Assembly: GCF_014212125.1 (NCBI RefSeq)
Contig: NZ_JACJVP010000041.1
Location: forward strand, 197,443-261,442
From: Cohnella nanjingensis
GTDB lineage: Bacteria > Bacillota > Bacilli > Paenibacillales > Paenibacillaceae
DNA: 64,000 nucleotides
Reading direction: 5' to 3'
This document shows positions 17,933-25,506 of this stretch, one piece after another. The notes beneath the pieces were generated by a model. That model saw nothing but the letters and a program-made list of their open reading frames with translations. It was not told the origin of the DNA and ran no database searches. How positions within the stretch are numbered: the stretch's first letter is position 1; every line of letters starts with the position of its first letter. The translations under genes and the position numbers were made by a program.

Positions 17933-19729
17933 TTATGCGGAAACAATCTCATCAAGAATCTGCTTGTGCGCGATATCCACGTTAGCTCCAGAACGGGTGT
18001 AAACGGTAAAGTCGGTGATCAGGGATTCCGCGATGCTTTTGGCGACAAGCGGCTTCGTTTGTTTCAAAATGTTCAGAAGTTCATAATCTTGCACCCCGTA
18101 AAGCTGGTTCTCGCTGCGGACGCTGTCATATATATCGTACGCTGCCTTATTCGGACGAACGAGCCACCAGTTTCCCCAGCCCTGGCCGTCACCTCTTTCC
18201 GTATCCGCTGCAGTAAACGACGATGTCGCGCTGTCCCAATTGAGCCAATAGTTCCAGCCCCAGTGGAGATAACCTGTTGCGCCTACCTTCCACCCTAGCC
18301 AGGGGATCAGCCTAGTTTTGTCGAGATGATAGCTGATAAACCGGTTCATATAATCTCCTTGAGGACTACTCGATGTGTAAAGCCATAATTCTTTGCCGTT
18401 TTCGATTCTTTGTTTTTGATAGAATGCCGTATTCTGGTCGTAAAGCTCCGTCAGAGGCGTATAGCTTGTCAAACCGTTTTCCATCCCGGTCCATAAAAAA
18501 GAATGAGCCTCGTTTGTCTGAACTTGATTGCCGAACACCGCTTTCAATTTGGCGTAGTACCACATGGCGGCATCGATTTGCCCTTGATTTTGGGGTTCAT
18601 CTTCGGCGCTTACGATCAATTTGTCGGTCCAGCCTTTCGCGTCGAGATGCGCTTTCAACGCCGGGAACAGCTGGTCCAGATACGCGTTGGCCGTCGGAGA
18701 ATCGGGAACGTCGCCGTAATAGACGGCTTTGCCGTCCGCGCCTCTGACCAGCGTATCGACCTTCGAAAGGCCGCCGCCCACATGCTGAATTTGTTGCGGG
18801 ACGCCAATATATTGCAAGGCGCCCGCGTCGATAAACGTCTGAACGAATCGATCGAACGTTGCCCAACCGAAATTGATGTGGCCGTTCGCATCGATTGTCG
18901 TATCCGGAATGAGCAAGCCGTGGAAATCCGTATGAATGACGTTGTTCCGATGCTTGGCGTGATTGGCTGCGATGTTCTCGATCACTTTCCACCAATTCGA
19001 ATCGTACATCGTGACGTTATATTGCAAAGGAATAACTTGCTCCGTGCCCGAAAAATCCCACCCCGCCGATCCGAACCAATTGTTCAGCTTAAAGGTGGAC
19101 TGATTTGTCGGCGGTATGGTTACGTTGTATACGACGACAGTCACGTTCACCGTTACGTTGCCGCCGCCGCTGTGGACGACGGCCTTGCCTGTGTATGTCC
19201 CCGGTGTCTGCGTCGGGGACGTGTAGACGCTATAGTAATAGGGTTGAGTCACATTGGCCGCAACCGTTTGCGGCGTGTTGTCCTCCAAAGAATCGGTATA
19301 ATCGCCGCTGTCCGGGGAAGTGGAGCCCGGAGGATTCTCGTAATCCCCAGTGGCCTTCCATACGCCAGTATGGGTAATTTCCCTCGTCACTTTAATGTTG
19401 GAAGCGGGAATTGCAGCGCCTCGAGGCCCGGTAAGCGCAGATGTAGTCACGAATACGTGGGATTGCGAAGAGGATGACCTCACTAGAATTTGCGCGGCTT
19501 GATATTCATTTCTAGCCGCGTATAGGGTGATCGCCGTACTGGCTCCCGCCGGCATCGTGGACGTCTGGAACGCCCTATCCGACGCACCCTGAATCCATAC
19601 GGACGGAGCCGCCGCGTATGCGCTCCCTAACGACAGAAAGGCGCTGGACAACAAGGCTAGCGATAGTAGAATCGATAGTCGAGGTTTCGAGAAAATCAAC
19701 GTTCGGAAAAACAGTTTCATGATTTTCAT
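17933..19729 (-). CDS. secreted DUF4091 / GH123-like glycoside hydrolase
   Basis: 598 residues. The signal peptide ends near SAYAAA. A beta-sandwich N-terminal part (APSVWIQGASDRAFQTST, AARNEYQAAQILV, TPGTYTGKAVVHSGGGNVTVNV) is followed by a TIM-barrel-like region with LIVSAEDEPQN, matching the D-E catalytic pair of GH123 and related DUF4091 proteins, then LIPWLGWKVGATGYLHWGWNYW. GH123 enzymes act on N-acetylgalactosamine glycans; many DUF4091 proteins have no assigned substrate. I chose ATG 19729 (GGAGGAG upstream) over the longer frame to 19834. It is the only exported enzyme of the first locus, so it may make the first cut. The activity itself is inferred. Confidence 0.8.
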   Translation of the reverse strand: MKIMKLFFRTLIFSKPRLSILLSLALLSSAFLSLGSAYAAAPSVWIQGASDRAFQTSTMPAGASTAITLYAARNEYQAAQILVRSSSSQSHVFVTTSALTGPRGAAIPASNIKVTREITHTGVWKATGDYENPPGSTSPDSGDYTDSLEDNTPQTVAANVTQPYYYSVYTSPTQTPGTYTGKAVVHSGGGNVTVNVTVVVYNVTIPPTNQSTFKLNNWFGSAGWDFSGTEQVIPLQYNVTMYDSNWWKVIENIAANHAKHRNNVIHTDFHGLLIPDTTIDANGHINFGWATFDRFVQTFIDAGALQYIGVPQQIQHVGGGLSKVDTLVRGADGKAVYYGDVPDSPTANAYLDQLFPALKAHLDAKGWTDKLIVSAEDEPQNQGQIDAAMWYYAKLKAVFGNQVQTNEAHSFLWTGMENGLTSYTPLTELYDQNTAFYQKQRIENGKELWLYTSSSPQGDYMNRFISYHLDKTRLIPWLGWKVGATGYLHWGWNYWLNWDSATSSFTAADTERGDGQGWGNWWLVRPNKAAYDIYDSVRSENQLYGVQDYELLNILKQTKPLVAKSIAESLITDFTVYTRSGANVDIAHKQILDEIVSA

Positions 19730-19818
19730 CACAATCTCCTCCGATTTTTCATTTTTCCATGCGACTTCATGTTCGGCCAACCGATCGCACATCCCCCCTT
19801 CAGTCATACCATACAACA

Positions 19819-19835
19819 ATTGAAGCGCTTGCAAT
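19819..19835 (-). promoter_or_regulatory. imperfect palindrome resembling a cre/LacI-family operator
   Basis: The core AAGCGCTT is flanked by ATTG on one side and GCAAT on the other, a near-symmetrical site about 90 bases upstream of the DUF4091 start. It resembles a catabolite-response or LacI-type operator with one base missing from one arm. Confidence 0.3.
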
Positions 19836-19930
19836 ATTTCGTATTATTGATATTTCTTTCGCTTTAGATACTGTTTCGAGTTACATATAACTGCCTGTCC
19901 GAGAGCTTCTAAGAAATAACAATAACGAAA

Positions 19931-19969
19931 CAACGCAGTTTGGCCTTAAACCAAACTGCGTTGTTTTTA
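19931..19969. terminator. perfect terminator-like hairpin between divergent genes
   Basis: CAACGCAGTTTGG (19931-19943) pairs with CCAAACTGCGTTG (19951-19963) around a 7-base loop, then TTTTT on the plus strand. On the minus strand it is followed by TTTCGTTATTGTT. It lies in the 367-base gap (19730-20096) between diverging genes, where neither annotated gene needs a terminator. It may end a small RNA or be a leader attenuator for the DUF4091 gene. Apart from this hairpin, the 19819 palindrome and the 20025 palindrome I see nothing else in the gap. Confidence 0.6.
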
Positions 19970-20024
19970 AGCGACTATGAATATCGTAATGATATAAATT
20001 GGAATGGAAAATATTTCACTTGAG

Positions 20025-20041
20025 CATTACGTGACGTAATG
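20025..20041 (+). promoter_or_regulatory. 17-bp palindromic operator before alpha/beta hydrolase
   Basis: CATTACGT-G-ACGTAATG is a perfect 8-1-8 inverted repeat 56 bases before the ATG at 20097. It lies downstream of a TATAAA at 19993-19998. The size fits a dimeric TetR- or MarR-type repressor; no such gene is adjacent. Confidence 0.5.
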
Positions 20042-20096
20042 GATTAGAGTACATTTGAAGGGAATTTACTAAGATGATTGCCAAAAGGAGAAAACC

Positions 20097-20891
20097 ATGA
20101 AGAAAATCATTTCAGCCGACGGGACGCCAATTGCGGTGGACGTGTCGGGCAGCGGACAGCCGGTAATATTGGTCGGAGGCGCGTTTCAGATACGAACGGA
20201 CCCGATGATGACGGAGCTGGCTAATTTTCTAGCACCACATTTTACCGTCATGTCCTACGACCGGCGCGGACGAGGCGACAGCGGGGATACGGCGCCTTAT
20301 GCCGTTGAACGGGAGATTGAAGATATCGGAGCATTGATGGAGGAAGCCGGGGGAAACGCCCGTCTGTTCGGCATGTCATCAGGAGCCGTTCTTGCGCTTG
20401 AGGCGGCTTGCAGGCTTCCGGTCGAGAAGTTGGCGCTTTACGAGCCGCCTTTTATCGTCGATGACAGCCGTCCTCCGCTCCCGCCGAACTATTTGCGGCA
20501 TCTCGCGGATCTCCTCGCAACGGATCGCCGCGGGGACGCTGTCGAATTTTTCATGACGGCGGCAGTCGGCATTCCCGCCGACATGGTGGTCCAAATGCGC
20601 CATGCGCCGTTTTGGCCGGCCATGGAAGCGGTGGCGAACACGCTCGTTTACGACGGGACTGTCATGGGAGATACGATGTCGGGCCATCCGCTTCCTGCGG
20701 AACGGTGGGCCGACTGCACGTCGCCGACTCTCGTCGTTGCGGGAGAGGCAAGTCCGGCTTACCAGCGGAATGCCGTTCGGGAGCTCGGGGCCGCGCTCCG
20801 CAATGCCAAGACGCAGTCGCTGGAGGGGCAAGACCATAACGTGTCGGTTCGTTTGCTCGCTCCCGTGCTGCTGGACTTCTTCGCCCATTGA
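20097..20891 (+). CDS. alpha/beta-fold hydrolase
   Basis: 264 residues, cytoplasmic. The fold is seen as an N-terminal ISADGTPIAVDVSGSGQPVILVGGA, a YDRRGRGDSGD segment, the nucleophile elbow GMSSGA (Ser about residue 98), then TLVVAGEASP and a final GQDHNVS carrying the likely catalytic His. The usual oxyanion HG motif is replaced by GG. Such proteins are esterases, lactonases or peptidase-like enzymes; the substrate cannot be told. AAAGGAGAAAACC precedes the ATG. It stands alone, flanked by a palindrome upstream and a bidirectional terminator downstream. Confidence 0.8.
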   Translation: MKKIISADGTPIAVDVSGSGQPVILVGGAFQIRTDPMMTELANFLAPHFTVMSYDRRGRGDSGDTAPYAVEREIEDIGALMEEAGGNARLFGMSSGAVLALEAACRLPVEKLALYEPPFIVDDSRPPLPPNYLRHLADLLATDRRGDAVEFFMTAAVGIPADMVVQMRHAPFWPAMEAVANTLVYDGTVMGDTMSGHPLPAERWADCTSPTLVVAGEASPAYQRNAVRELGAALRNAKTQSLEGQDHNVSVRLLAPVLLDFFAH

Positions 20892-20948
20892 CGCTCTTTT
20901 AGAAAGATCGGGAGAGAGCAGATAGGACTCTCGGCTAGTCGTCTTCGA

Positions 20949-20998
20949 AAAAAGTCTTTGCCCGCCCATCGGTGGCTGCAAAGACTTTTTTTTAGATA
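20949..20998. terminator. bidirectional terminator between converging genes
   Basis: AAGTCTTTGC and GCAAAGACTT form the stem, with a run of A before and a run of eight T after. It therefore serves both the alpha/beta hydrolase gene (plus) and the HxlR gene (minus). Confidence 0.8.
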
Positions 20999-21008
20999 AC
21001 TTCATGAA

Positions 21009-21344
21009 TCAACCGTTACGTTCGCGGTGAACGAACCCCCACTGAGCCATCGCCTGCATGACAGGTAAGAACGTTCTGCCGTAGTCACTTAGTGTGTATT
21101 CGACTTTCGGCGGAACTTGTTGATAGACTGTTCTAATGATTAAGTTATCTCTTTCCAGCTCTCGAAGCTGTTCAGTTAACATCTTGCGGGTAATTTGCGA
21201 GATCGAACGTTGGAGTTCGTTAAAACGCTTGGTACCGCTAACTAATCGCCAAAGAATAATTGCTTTCCATTTCCCCCCAACCACCGACAGTGTTGTCTCC
21301 ACCGGACAGACGAGCACGTTCTCATCCAATCCACTCATGCACAT
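21009..21344 (-). CDS. HxlR-family transcriptional regulator
   Basis: About 110 residues. It shows the family signature LVCPVETTLSVVGGKWKAIILWRL with the conserved Cys, then a winged helix: FNELQRSISQITRKMLTEQLRELE and the wing VPPKVEYTLSDYGR. HxlR proteins such as YodB and HypR use this Cys to sense quinones, aldehydes or disulfide stress. The start is the ATG at 21344 or 21338. The longer frame to 21446 would run across the divergent promoter and operator, so I reject it. It is divergent from an NADP-dependent oxidoreductase, its probable target. Confidence 0.87.
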   Translation of the reverse strand: MCMSGLDENVLVCPVETTLSVVGGKWKAIILWRLVSGTKRFNELQRSISQITRKMLTEQLRELERDNLIIRTVYQQVPPKVEYTLSDYGRTFLPVMQAMAQWGFVHRERNG

Positions 21345-21402
21345 CACATCCCATCCATCCGAATCAAGTTTCCAATTGGGTACTACGTTACGAAAAAGTG
21401 CG

Positions 21403-21435
21403 TACTTACAAACTCGACACTTTAGTAAGTATACT
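21403..21435 (+). promoter_or_regulatory. HxlR-type operator overlapping the promoter of the oxidoreductase gene
   Basis: The inverted repeat TACTTAC (21403-21409) / GTAAGTA (21425-21431) has AAA and TTT just inside its arms. It resembles known YodB/CatR sites built on TACT...AGTA arms. A -10 box TATACT lies at 21430-21435, and a weak -35-like TTACAA at 21406-21411 is 18 bases away. A bound dimer would therefore block RNA polymerase. Confidence 0.6.
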
Positions 21436-21488
21436 ACATTCAACACACGTTATTGCTTAAAAATCAAAAAGTGATGGAGGGTAATCCG

Positions 21489-22472
21489 ATGTCCAAGTCC
21501 AAAATGAAAGCGATTCTTGTTCATGAGTATGGCGGTCCGGATGTAATGAAATTCGAAGAAGTCGACCGCCCTAACCCATTGGCAGGAGAAGTACTTGTCA
21601 AAATTCATTATGCAACTGTCATCCCGCTTGACTGGAAAATTCGCAACGGATGGGTGCAGAACGTATTTCCCAAGACGCTTCCCTACATTCCAGGGTTTTA
21701 CGCAACCGGAGTGATCGAATCGACAGGCCCGGGAGTGGCTGAATTTACTGTCGGCGATCGCGTCTTCGGAATGATTGTTGGAGCTTATGCGGAGTATGGC
21801 ATTGCAAAGGTGAATAATCTGGCGAAAATGCCGAACGCGGAGTATGCCGTTGCTCCGGTGGATGACCTGGTGAAGTTACCGGACGGTCTCTCTTTCGAGG
21901 ATGCAGCAACGATCAGGGCCGGTGCAGATACGGCATGGAAAGCCTTGTTTACCGAAGGAGAGCTGGAAACCGGTCAAACTGTCCTCATTCATGCCGCTGC
22001 CGGCGGTGTGGGACAATTCGCCGTTCAGTTGGCCAAATGGAAGGGAGCCCATGTAATCGGTACCGCTTCAACCCCTAACCTAGACTTCGTCAAGTCTTTG
22101 GGTGCGGACCAAGTCATCGATTATACGACGACAGCTTTCGAAGAGGTTGTCAAAGAAGCGGATCTCGTCGTCGATACCATTGGGGGAGATATCGAGAATC
22201 GATCATGGGCCGTTCTGAAGCAGGGCGGAATTCTTGTCGCTTTGACGCAGCCTCCATCCCAAGAGAATGCTCAAAAGCATGGCATTACAGCTAAATTCAA
22301 CACCAAGTTTCCAACCTACGCGAATCTGCAGACAGTAGCACAATTGATTGCCGACGGTACAATCAGAGCAGAGATCGATTCCATATTCCCGTTGAGCCAA
22401 ACTAACAAAGCACTAGAGAAAAGCGAAGCAAGACATGGTCGCGGAAGAATATTGCTGCGCATCGACTCCTAA
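21489..22472 (+). CDS. NADP-dependent oxidoreductase, quinone-reductase-like MDR family
   Basis: 327 residues. Medium-chain dehydrogenase without zinc ligands: N-terminal KAILVHEYGGPDVMKFEEVDRP, a GroES-like domain, then the nucleotide-binding segment VLIHAAAGGVGQFAVQLAKW (AxxGGVG, typical of NADPH-quinone reductases) and GRGRILLRID at the end. It should reduce quinones or enones with NADPH. Start: ATG 21489 with GGAGGG at 21476-21481. The divergent HxlR gene suggests induction by electrophiles. A short stretch (VNNLAKMPNAEYAVAPVDDLVKLPD) contains two similar AKMP/VKLP turns, perhaps a small internal duplication. Confidence 0.88.
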   Translation: MSKSKMKAILVHEYGGPDVMKFEEVDRPNPLAGEVLVKIHYATVIPLDWKIRNGWVQNVFPKTLPYIPGFYATGVIESTGPGVAEFTVGDRVFGMIVGAYAEYGIAKVNNLAKMPNAEYAVAPVDDLVKLPDGLSFEDAATIRAGADTAWKALFTEGELETGQTVLIHAAAGGVGQFAVQLAKWKGAHVIGTASTPNLDFVKSLGADQVIDYTTTAFEEVVKEADLVVDTIGGDIENRSWAVLKQGGILVALTQPPSQENAQKHGITAKFNTKFPTYANLQTVAQLIADGTIRAEIDSIFPLSQTNKALEKSEARHGRGRILLRIDS

Positions 22473-22487
22473 TGCCATGCAAGCACG

Positions 22488-22514
22488 AAGACCCCTTTAC
22501 CGAGGGGTCTTTCC
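22488..22514 (+). terminator. terminator after the MDR oxidoreductase
   Basis: AAGACCCCT and AGGGGTCTT (22489-22511) form a tight hairpin with a 6-base loop, followed by TCC. The T tail is short. Confidence 0.55.
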
Positions 22515-22663
22515 TGTAACATGACTGTGAGAACAGCCTATCGGAGTACACACGCTACATTCTAATGTCGTATACATTGCAGAGCTATGAGGAATGTAAA
22601 AAAGCAGAGGTCCGCCCTCCTTCTCTCTATTGTGAGAATATATCCTCTGGAAGGTAGTGCTTT

Positions 22664-23038
22664 TCAATTCGTCCGTTCAACCGGTATCGTTTCATGATGG
22701 CCATTCCACTTCATTTCGAGGGAAAATTGCGTCTCATCTACAACCGGGGTGCTAACGGTAGATTTGCCGGCTATTTTCTTAATCTTCAGCACGACTTTGC
22801 TTTCACCGCTCTCTTGAAAGTTGCTGCTGTCCTTGAACGCGTAGCTGACCGATCCATCGAATGTCTCTTCGTCGCCGATGTACCGAATATCGTACGATTT
22901 GGTTTTAGCCGATGAATTATAGGTGCAATTGACGGTCCAATTTTCACTCTTTCCTTCGAATTTCACAGGGGTCGAACAGCCTGTCAACACCGATAAACCA
23001 ATTATGAATGTCAGTGACAACAATAGGGGGGATTTCAC
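22664..23038 (-). CDS. small putative lipoprotein, function unknown
   Basis: 124 residues. The signal sequence ends in the lipobox LTGC (Cys about residue 21), so it should be lipid-anchored on the outer face of the membrane. The mature part (WTVNCTYNSSAKTKSYDIRYIGDEE... KVVLKIKKIAG) looks like a small beta-rich domain. I do not recognise the family. Start is GTG 23038 with GGGAGG 7 bases before it. The 190-base region upstream on the same strand holds a coding-like frame without a start (see 23055-23240). Confidence 0.75.
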   Translation of the reverse strand: MKSPLLLSLTFIIGLSVLTGCSTPVKFEGKSENWTVNCTYNSSAKTKSYDIRYIGDEETFDGSVSYAFKDSSNFQESGESKVVLKIKKIAGKSTVSTPVVDETQFSLEMKWNGHHETIPVERTN

Positions 23039-23054
23039 GTATTCGCCTCCCTCA

Positions 23055-23240
23055 AATATTTCCTACCAAAATTATACAACATCGCCGTATGCCGGCTAAC
23101 GGACTTCCGCCGTGTTGTTCGCCTGGCCTTTGGTCCGGGATCTCCTTCACCGTCAGCGTCGATGCCGCGTCTGCAAATAGCCAGTCATCTCCCGTCTCCG
23201 TATTCAGCTTGACCACTATAGCCGTATCGAGAAAAAATAT
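23055..23240 (-). pseudogene. possible remnant of a coding region
   Basis: Between stops at 23241-23243 and 23052-23054 one minus-strand frame reads a protein-like string (FLDTAIVVKLNTETGDDWL, then ADAASTLTVKEIPDQ), but it has no ATG start and no ribosome site. It lies directly before the lipoprotein gene. It may be the tail of a lost gene; chance cannot be excluded. Confidence 0.25.
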
Positions 23241-23291
23241 TCAGGGCTACCTAAGAACGCTGCACAAATGTATTCAACATACTAATCCATA

Positions 23292-23357
23292 TTTCCTATT
23301 CAGGAAATTTCCTTGACAGGAACATTCCTTATTGTGTATATTCCTTTTAGGGAAAAT
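23292..23357 (+). promoter_or_regulatory. promoter with tandem TTCCT-N-AGGAA operators before the SLH-hydrolase gene
   Basis: The -35 box TTGACA (23313-23318) and -10 box TATATT (23337-23342) are 18 bases apart. Two 16-bp palindromes of the form TTTCCT-N4-AGGAA lie end to end at 23292-23307 and 23308-23323, the second covering the -35. A third related element, TTCCTTTTAGGGAA, is at 23341-23354 over the -10 and start. The 443-base gap 23039-23483 otherwise holds only the possible remnant at 23055-23240 and an A+T-rich leader. Confidence 0.65.
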
Positions 23358-23531
23358 AATAACCCATTTCGCAAGTTCTCCAAGATCTACTTACGTAATG
23401 AACAAATGGTTTGGCCATTCATTCGAAAGGGGGTTTTTGAATTCTCTCCAGTGTAAACAGTTGAATATACAAGAAATGCTCGTATGAATCGGTACGATTT
23501 TACAAGCCCAAAAAAAAGGAATGGTGCGAAT

Positions 23532-24875
23532 TTGAAAAAATCGGCAGCAATCATCCTGACTGTTCTCATTCTGCTATTTACAGCGTTAAGCGGTACCGCA
23601 TTTGCCTTTAACGACCTGAACGAGGCCGAAGAAACAGCCATTCTCGATCTAAAGGATCGGGGCATTGTCTCCGGTATGGACAATGAACACTGTGCCCCGC
23701 GTGCTAAAATCACTGTTGCTCAGGGCGTTACTTTAATTGTCGGAGGAATGAAGCTAAGCATCGCCCCCCATGCAACGGAGCCGGATGCAAATACGTACTT
23801 TACTTCTATTTCGATGAACGCTTGGTATTATGAAGCATTCGTCGCAGCGAGAAAGAACGGATTAGACATCCCGAAGGATGTCAATCCCCATGCATTCATG
23901 ACCCGGGGACAGTATAAATCGATGCTACAAACGGCATTGGACAACAAAGGTCCGTTTCCGGAGCAGGAATCTCCAATTGTATTTGAAGAAGAAGATCAAC
24001 GAATCATGACGCGAGGAGAAGCGGCGGTATTGCTGCTTTCAACCATTAAATTCCTCGAGGCGAAATCCGTTCCATCGAAGCGCGGCTATGTCTCCGTCAA
24101 TGGCCTCAATATGTATTATGAGATATACGGTACTGGACAACCGCTGGTGTTGCTTCACGGCGCTTATAGTTCGATCAATACGACATTCGGCAAGCTGATA
24201 CCGATTCTGGCGAGGACCCGGCAAGTGATTGCAGTGGACCTGCAAGGGCACGGTCGTACGGCCGATATCGATCGGCCTCTCAGTTATGTGCAAATGGCGG
24301 ACGACACAGCTGCGCTGCTGAGAGAGATCGGGATTGCGAATGCCGATATATTCGGCTATTCCATGGGAGGCACCACCGCCCTGCAAATAGCAATTCGCCA
24401 TCCGGAACTGGTTCGCAAGCTCGTGCTCGCTTCGACCTACTTTCGGTCTGACGGATATTATCAAGAAGTTCTGGACTCGATTCCGTACATCACACCCGAA
24501 GTTTTCGCTGGATCACCAATTGTAGATGAATACAAAAGGGTGGCACCGAATCCGCAAGATTTTCCTAATCTGGTTAATAAGCTTAAGACGCTCGTCAGCG
24601 AGAAGTTTGCTTGGGAGCCGGCGGAAATTCTCTCTATCAACGCGCCTTCCCTCGTCATGGTTGGCGATTCGGATAGCATTCGACCCGAGCATGCGGTAGA
24701 ATTGTTCCGACTGCTTGGCGGCGGTGTAGTCGGCGATATGGCAGGACTTCCCCGTTCCCAATTGGCAGTCATCCCAGGTACGACACACATCTCGATTATG
24801 AATCATACGGAATCTCTCGTCTCGCTCATCGTTCCTTTTCTTGATGCGTCCGTAGAAGAATCGCAAGGAGCATAA
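23532..24875 (+). CDS. secreted S-layer-homology protein fused to an alpha/beta hydrolase
   Basis: 447 residues from the TTG at 23532, which has AAAGGA upstream; the ATG at 23484 in the same frame lacks a ribosome site. A signal peptide (AAIILTVLILLFTALSGTAFA) is followed by SLH-like repeats (FNDLNEAEETAILDLKDRGIVSG..., MNAWYYEAFVAARKNGL, MTRGQYKSML, MTRGEAAVLLL) that should bind cell-wall polymer. Then comes a complete alpha/beta hydrolase: YYEIYGTGQPLVLLHGA, DLQGHGRT, the nucleophile elbow GYSMGG, the acid in MVGDSDSIRPEH and the His in IPGTTHIS. It is therefore likely a wall-anchored esterase or lactonase. The substrate is not known. Confidence 0.82.
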   Translation: MKKSAAIILTVLILLFTALSGTAFAFNDLNEAEETAILDLKDRGIVSGMDNEHCAPRAKITVAQGVTLIVGGMKLSIAPHATEPDANTYFTSISMNAWYYEAFVAARKNGLDIPKDVNPHAFMTRGQYKSMLQTALDNKGPFPEQESPIVFEEEDQRIMTRGEAAVLLLSTIKFLEAKSVPSKRGYVSVNGLNMYYEIYGTGQPLVLLHGAYSSINTTFGKLIPILARTRQVIAVDLQGHGRTADIDRPLSYVQMADDTAALLREIGIANADIFGYSMGGTTALQIAIRHPELVRKLVLASTYFRSDGYYQEVLDSIPYITPEVFAGSPIVDEYKRVAPNPQDFPNLVNKLKTLVSEKFAWEPAEILSINAPSLVMVGDSDSIRPEHAVELFRLLGGGVVGDMAGLPRSQLAVIPGTTHISIMNHTESLVSLIVPFLDASVEESQGA

Positions 24876-24938
24876 GACGCATGATTCACCATGTTGACGA
24901 AACAATTTCGCAGGTCAAATAAAAACTTGGAGTGATTG

Positions 24939-25490
24939 ATGATGAAAACAAATCAGACAAACGGTAAAGCCGTAACTCGTGTGGATGACTTAAGTCTCAC
25001 CGTCGAGCGTACTTTCGATGCACCCCGCGAACTCGTTTGGAAGGCGTGGACCGAGCCGGAGCACGTAGCGCTTTGGTGGGGGTTTCAAGGTGTGAAACTG
25101 CCGATCTGCGAGATCGATCTTCGGGAAGGAGGCAGCTATCGTTTTGTTCAACGTTTTGCCGACGGGAACGAGATGCCCTTCAAAGGCGTATACCGGGAAG
25201 TCATACGGCCCGAGTCGCTAGTGTACACGCAGATCTTTGATGTCGAGCCGTACTCAACCCACGAATCCGTCGTTTCGGACACATTTATTGAACTCCCGAT
25301 CGGCATGACGAAACTCACAAGCCGAACGGAATTCGCGACGGCGGAGGCACTGAAAGGCGCGCTTGCAGCCGGGGCGGAGACTGGAGCGATTGCCTCGATG
25401 GAACGCTTCGCCGAACATCTGAAATCCTTAGCGACCGATGCAACAAAAGGAAAGTTCCCTGATGCGCCATTCCCGGAATCGATTGAATGA
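24939..25490 (+). CDS. SRPBCC / AHSA1-family protein
   Basis: 183 residues. START-like fold signature: LTVERTFDAPRELVWKAWTEPEHVALWWG at the front, then CEIDLREGGSYRFVQRFADG, FKGVYREVIRPESLVYTQIF and a C-terminal GMERFAEHL-like helix (here SMERFAEHL). These small domains bind hydrophobic ligands; most are uncharacterised. TTGGAG (24927-24932) precedes ATG 24939/24942. The next gene encodes an ArsR-type regulator whose ribosome site overlaps this stop. The ArsR/AHSA1 pairing is common in Bacilli and suggests shared control. Confidence 0.82.
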   Translation: MMKTNQTNGKAVTRVDDLSLTVERTFDAPRELVWKAWTEPEHVALWWGFQGVKLPICEIDLREGGSYRFVQRFADGNEMPFKGVYREVIRPESLVYTQIFDVEPYSTHESVVSDTFIELPIGMTKLTSRTEFATAEALKGALAAGAETGAIASMERFAEHLKSLATDATKGKFPDAPFPESIE

Positions 25491-25506
25491 GGAGAATATT
25501 ATTATC

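Noticed and set aside
18503..19477. Plus-strand frame of 324 codons
   Set aside because: It lies opposite the DUF4091 gene, with composition typical of a shadow frame and no ribosome site.
23398..23487. 29-codon frame overlapping the ATG at 23484
   Set aside because: A leader peptide coupled by an ATGA overlap was considered. It has no ribosome site, and the better start of the next gene is the TTG at 23532, so the overlap is probably chance.
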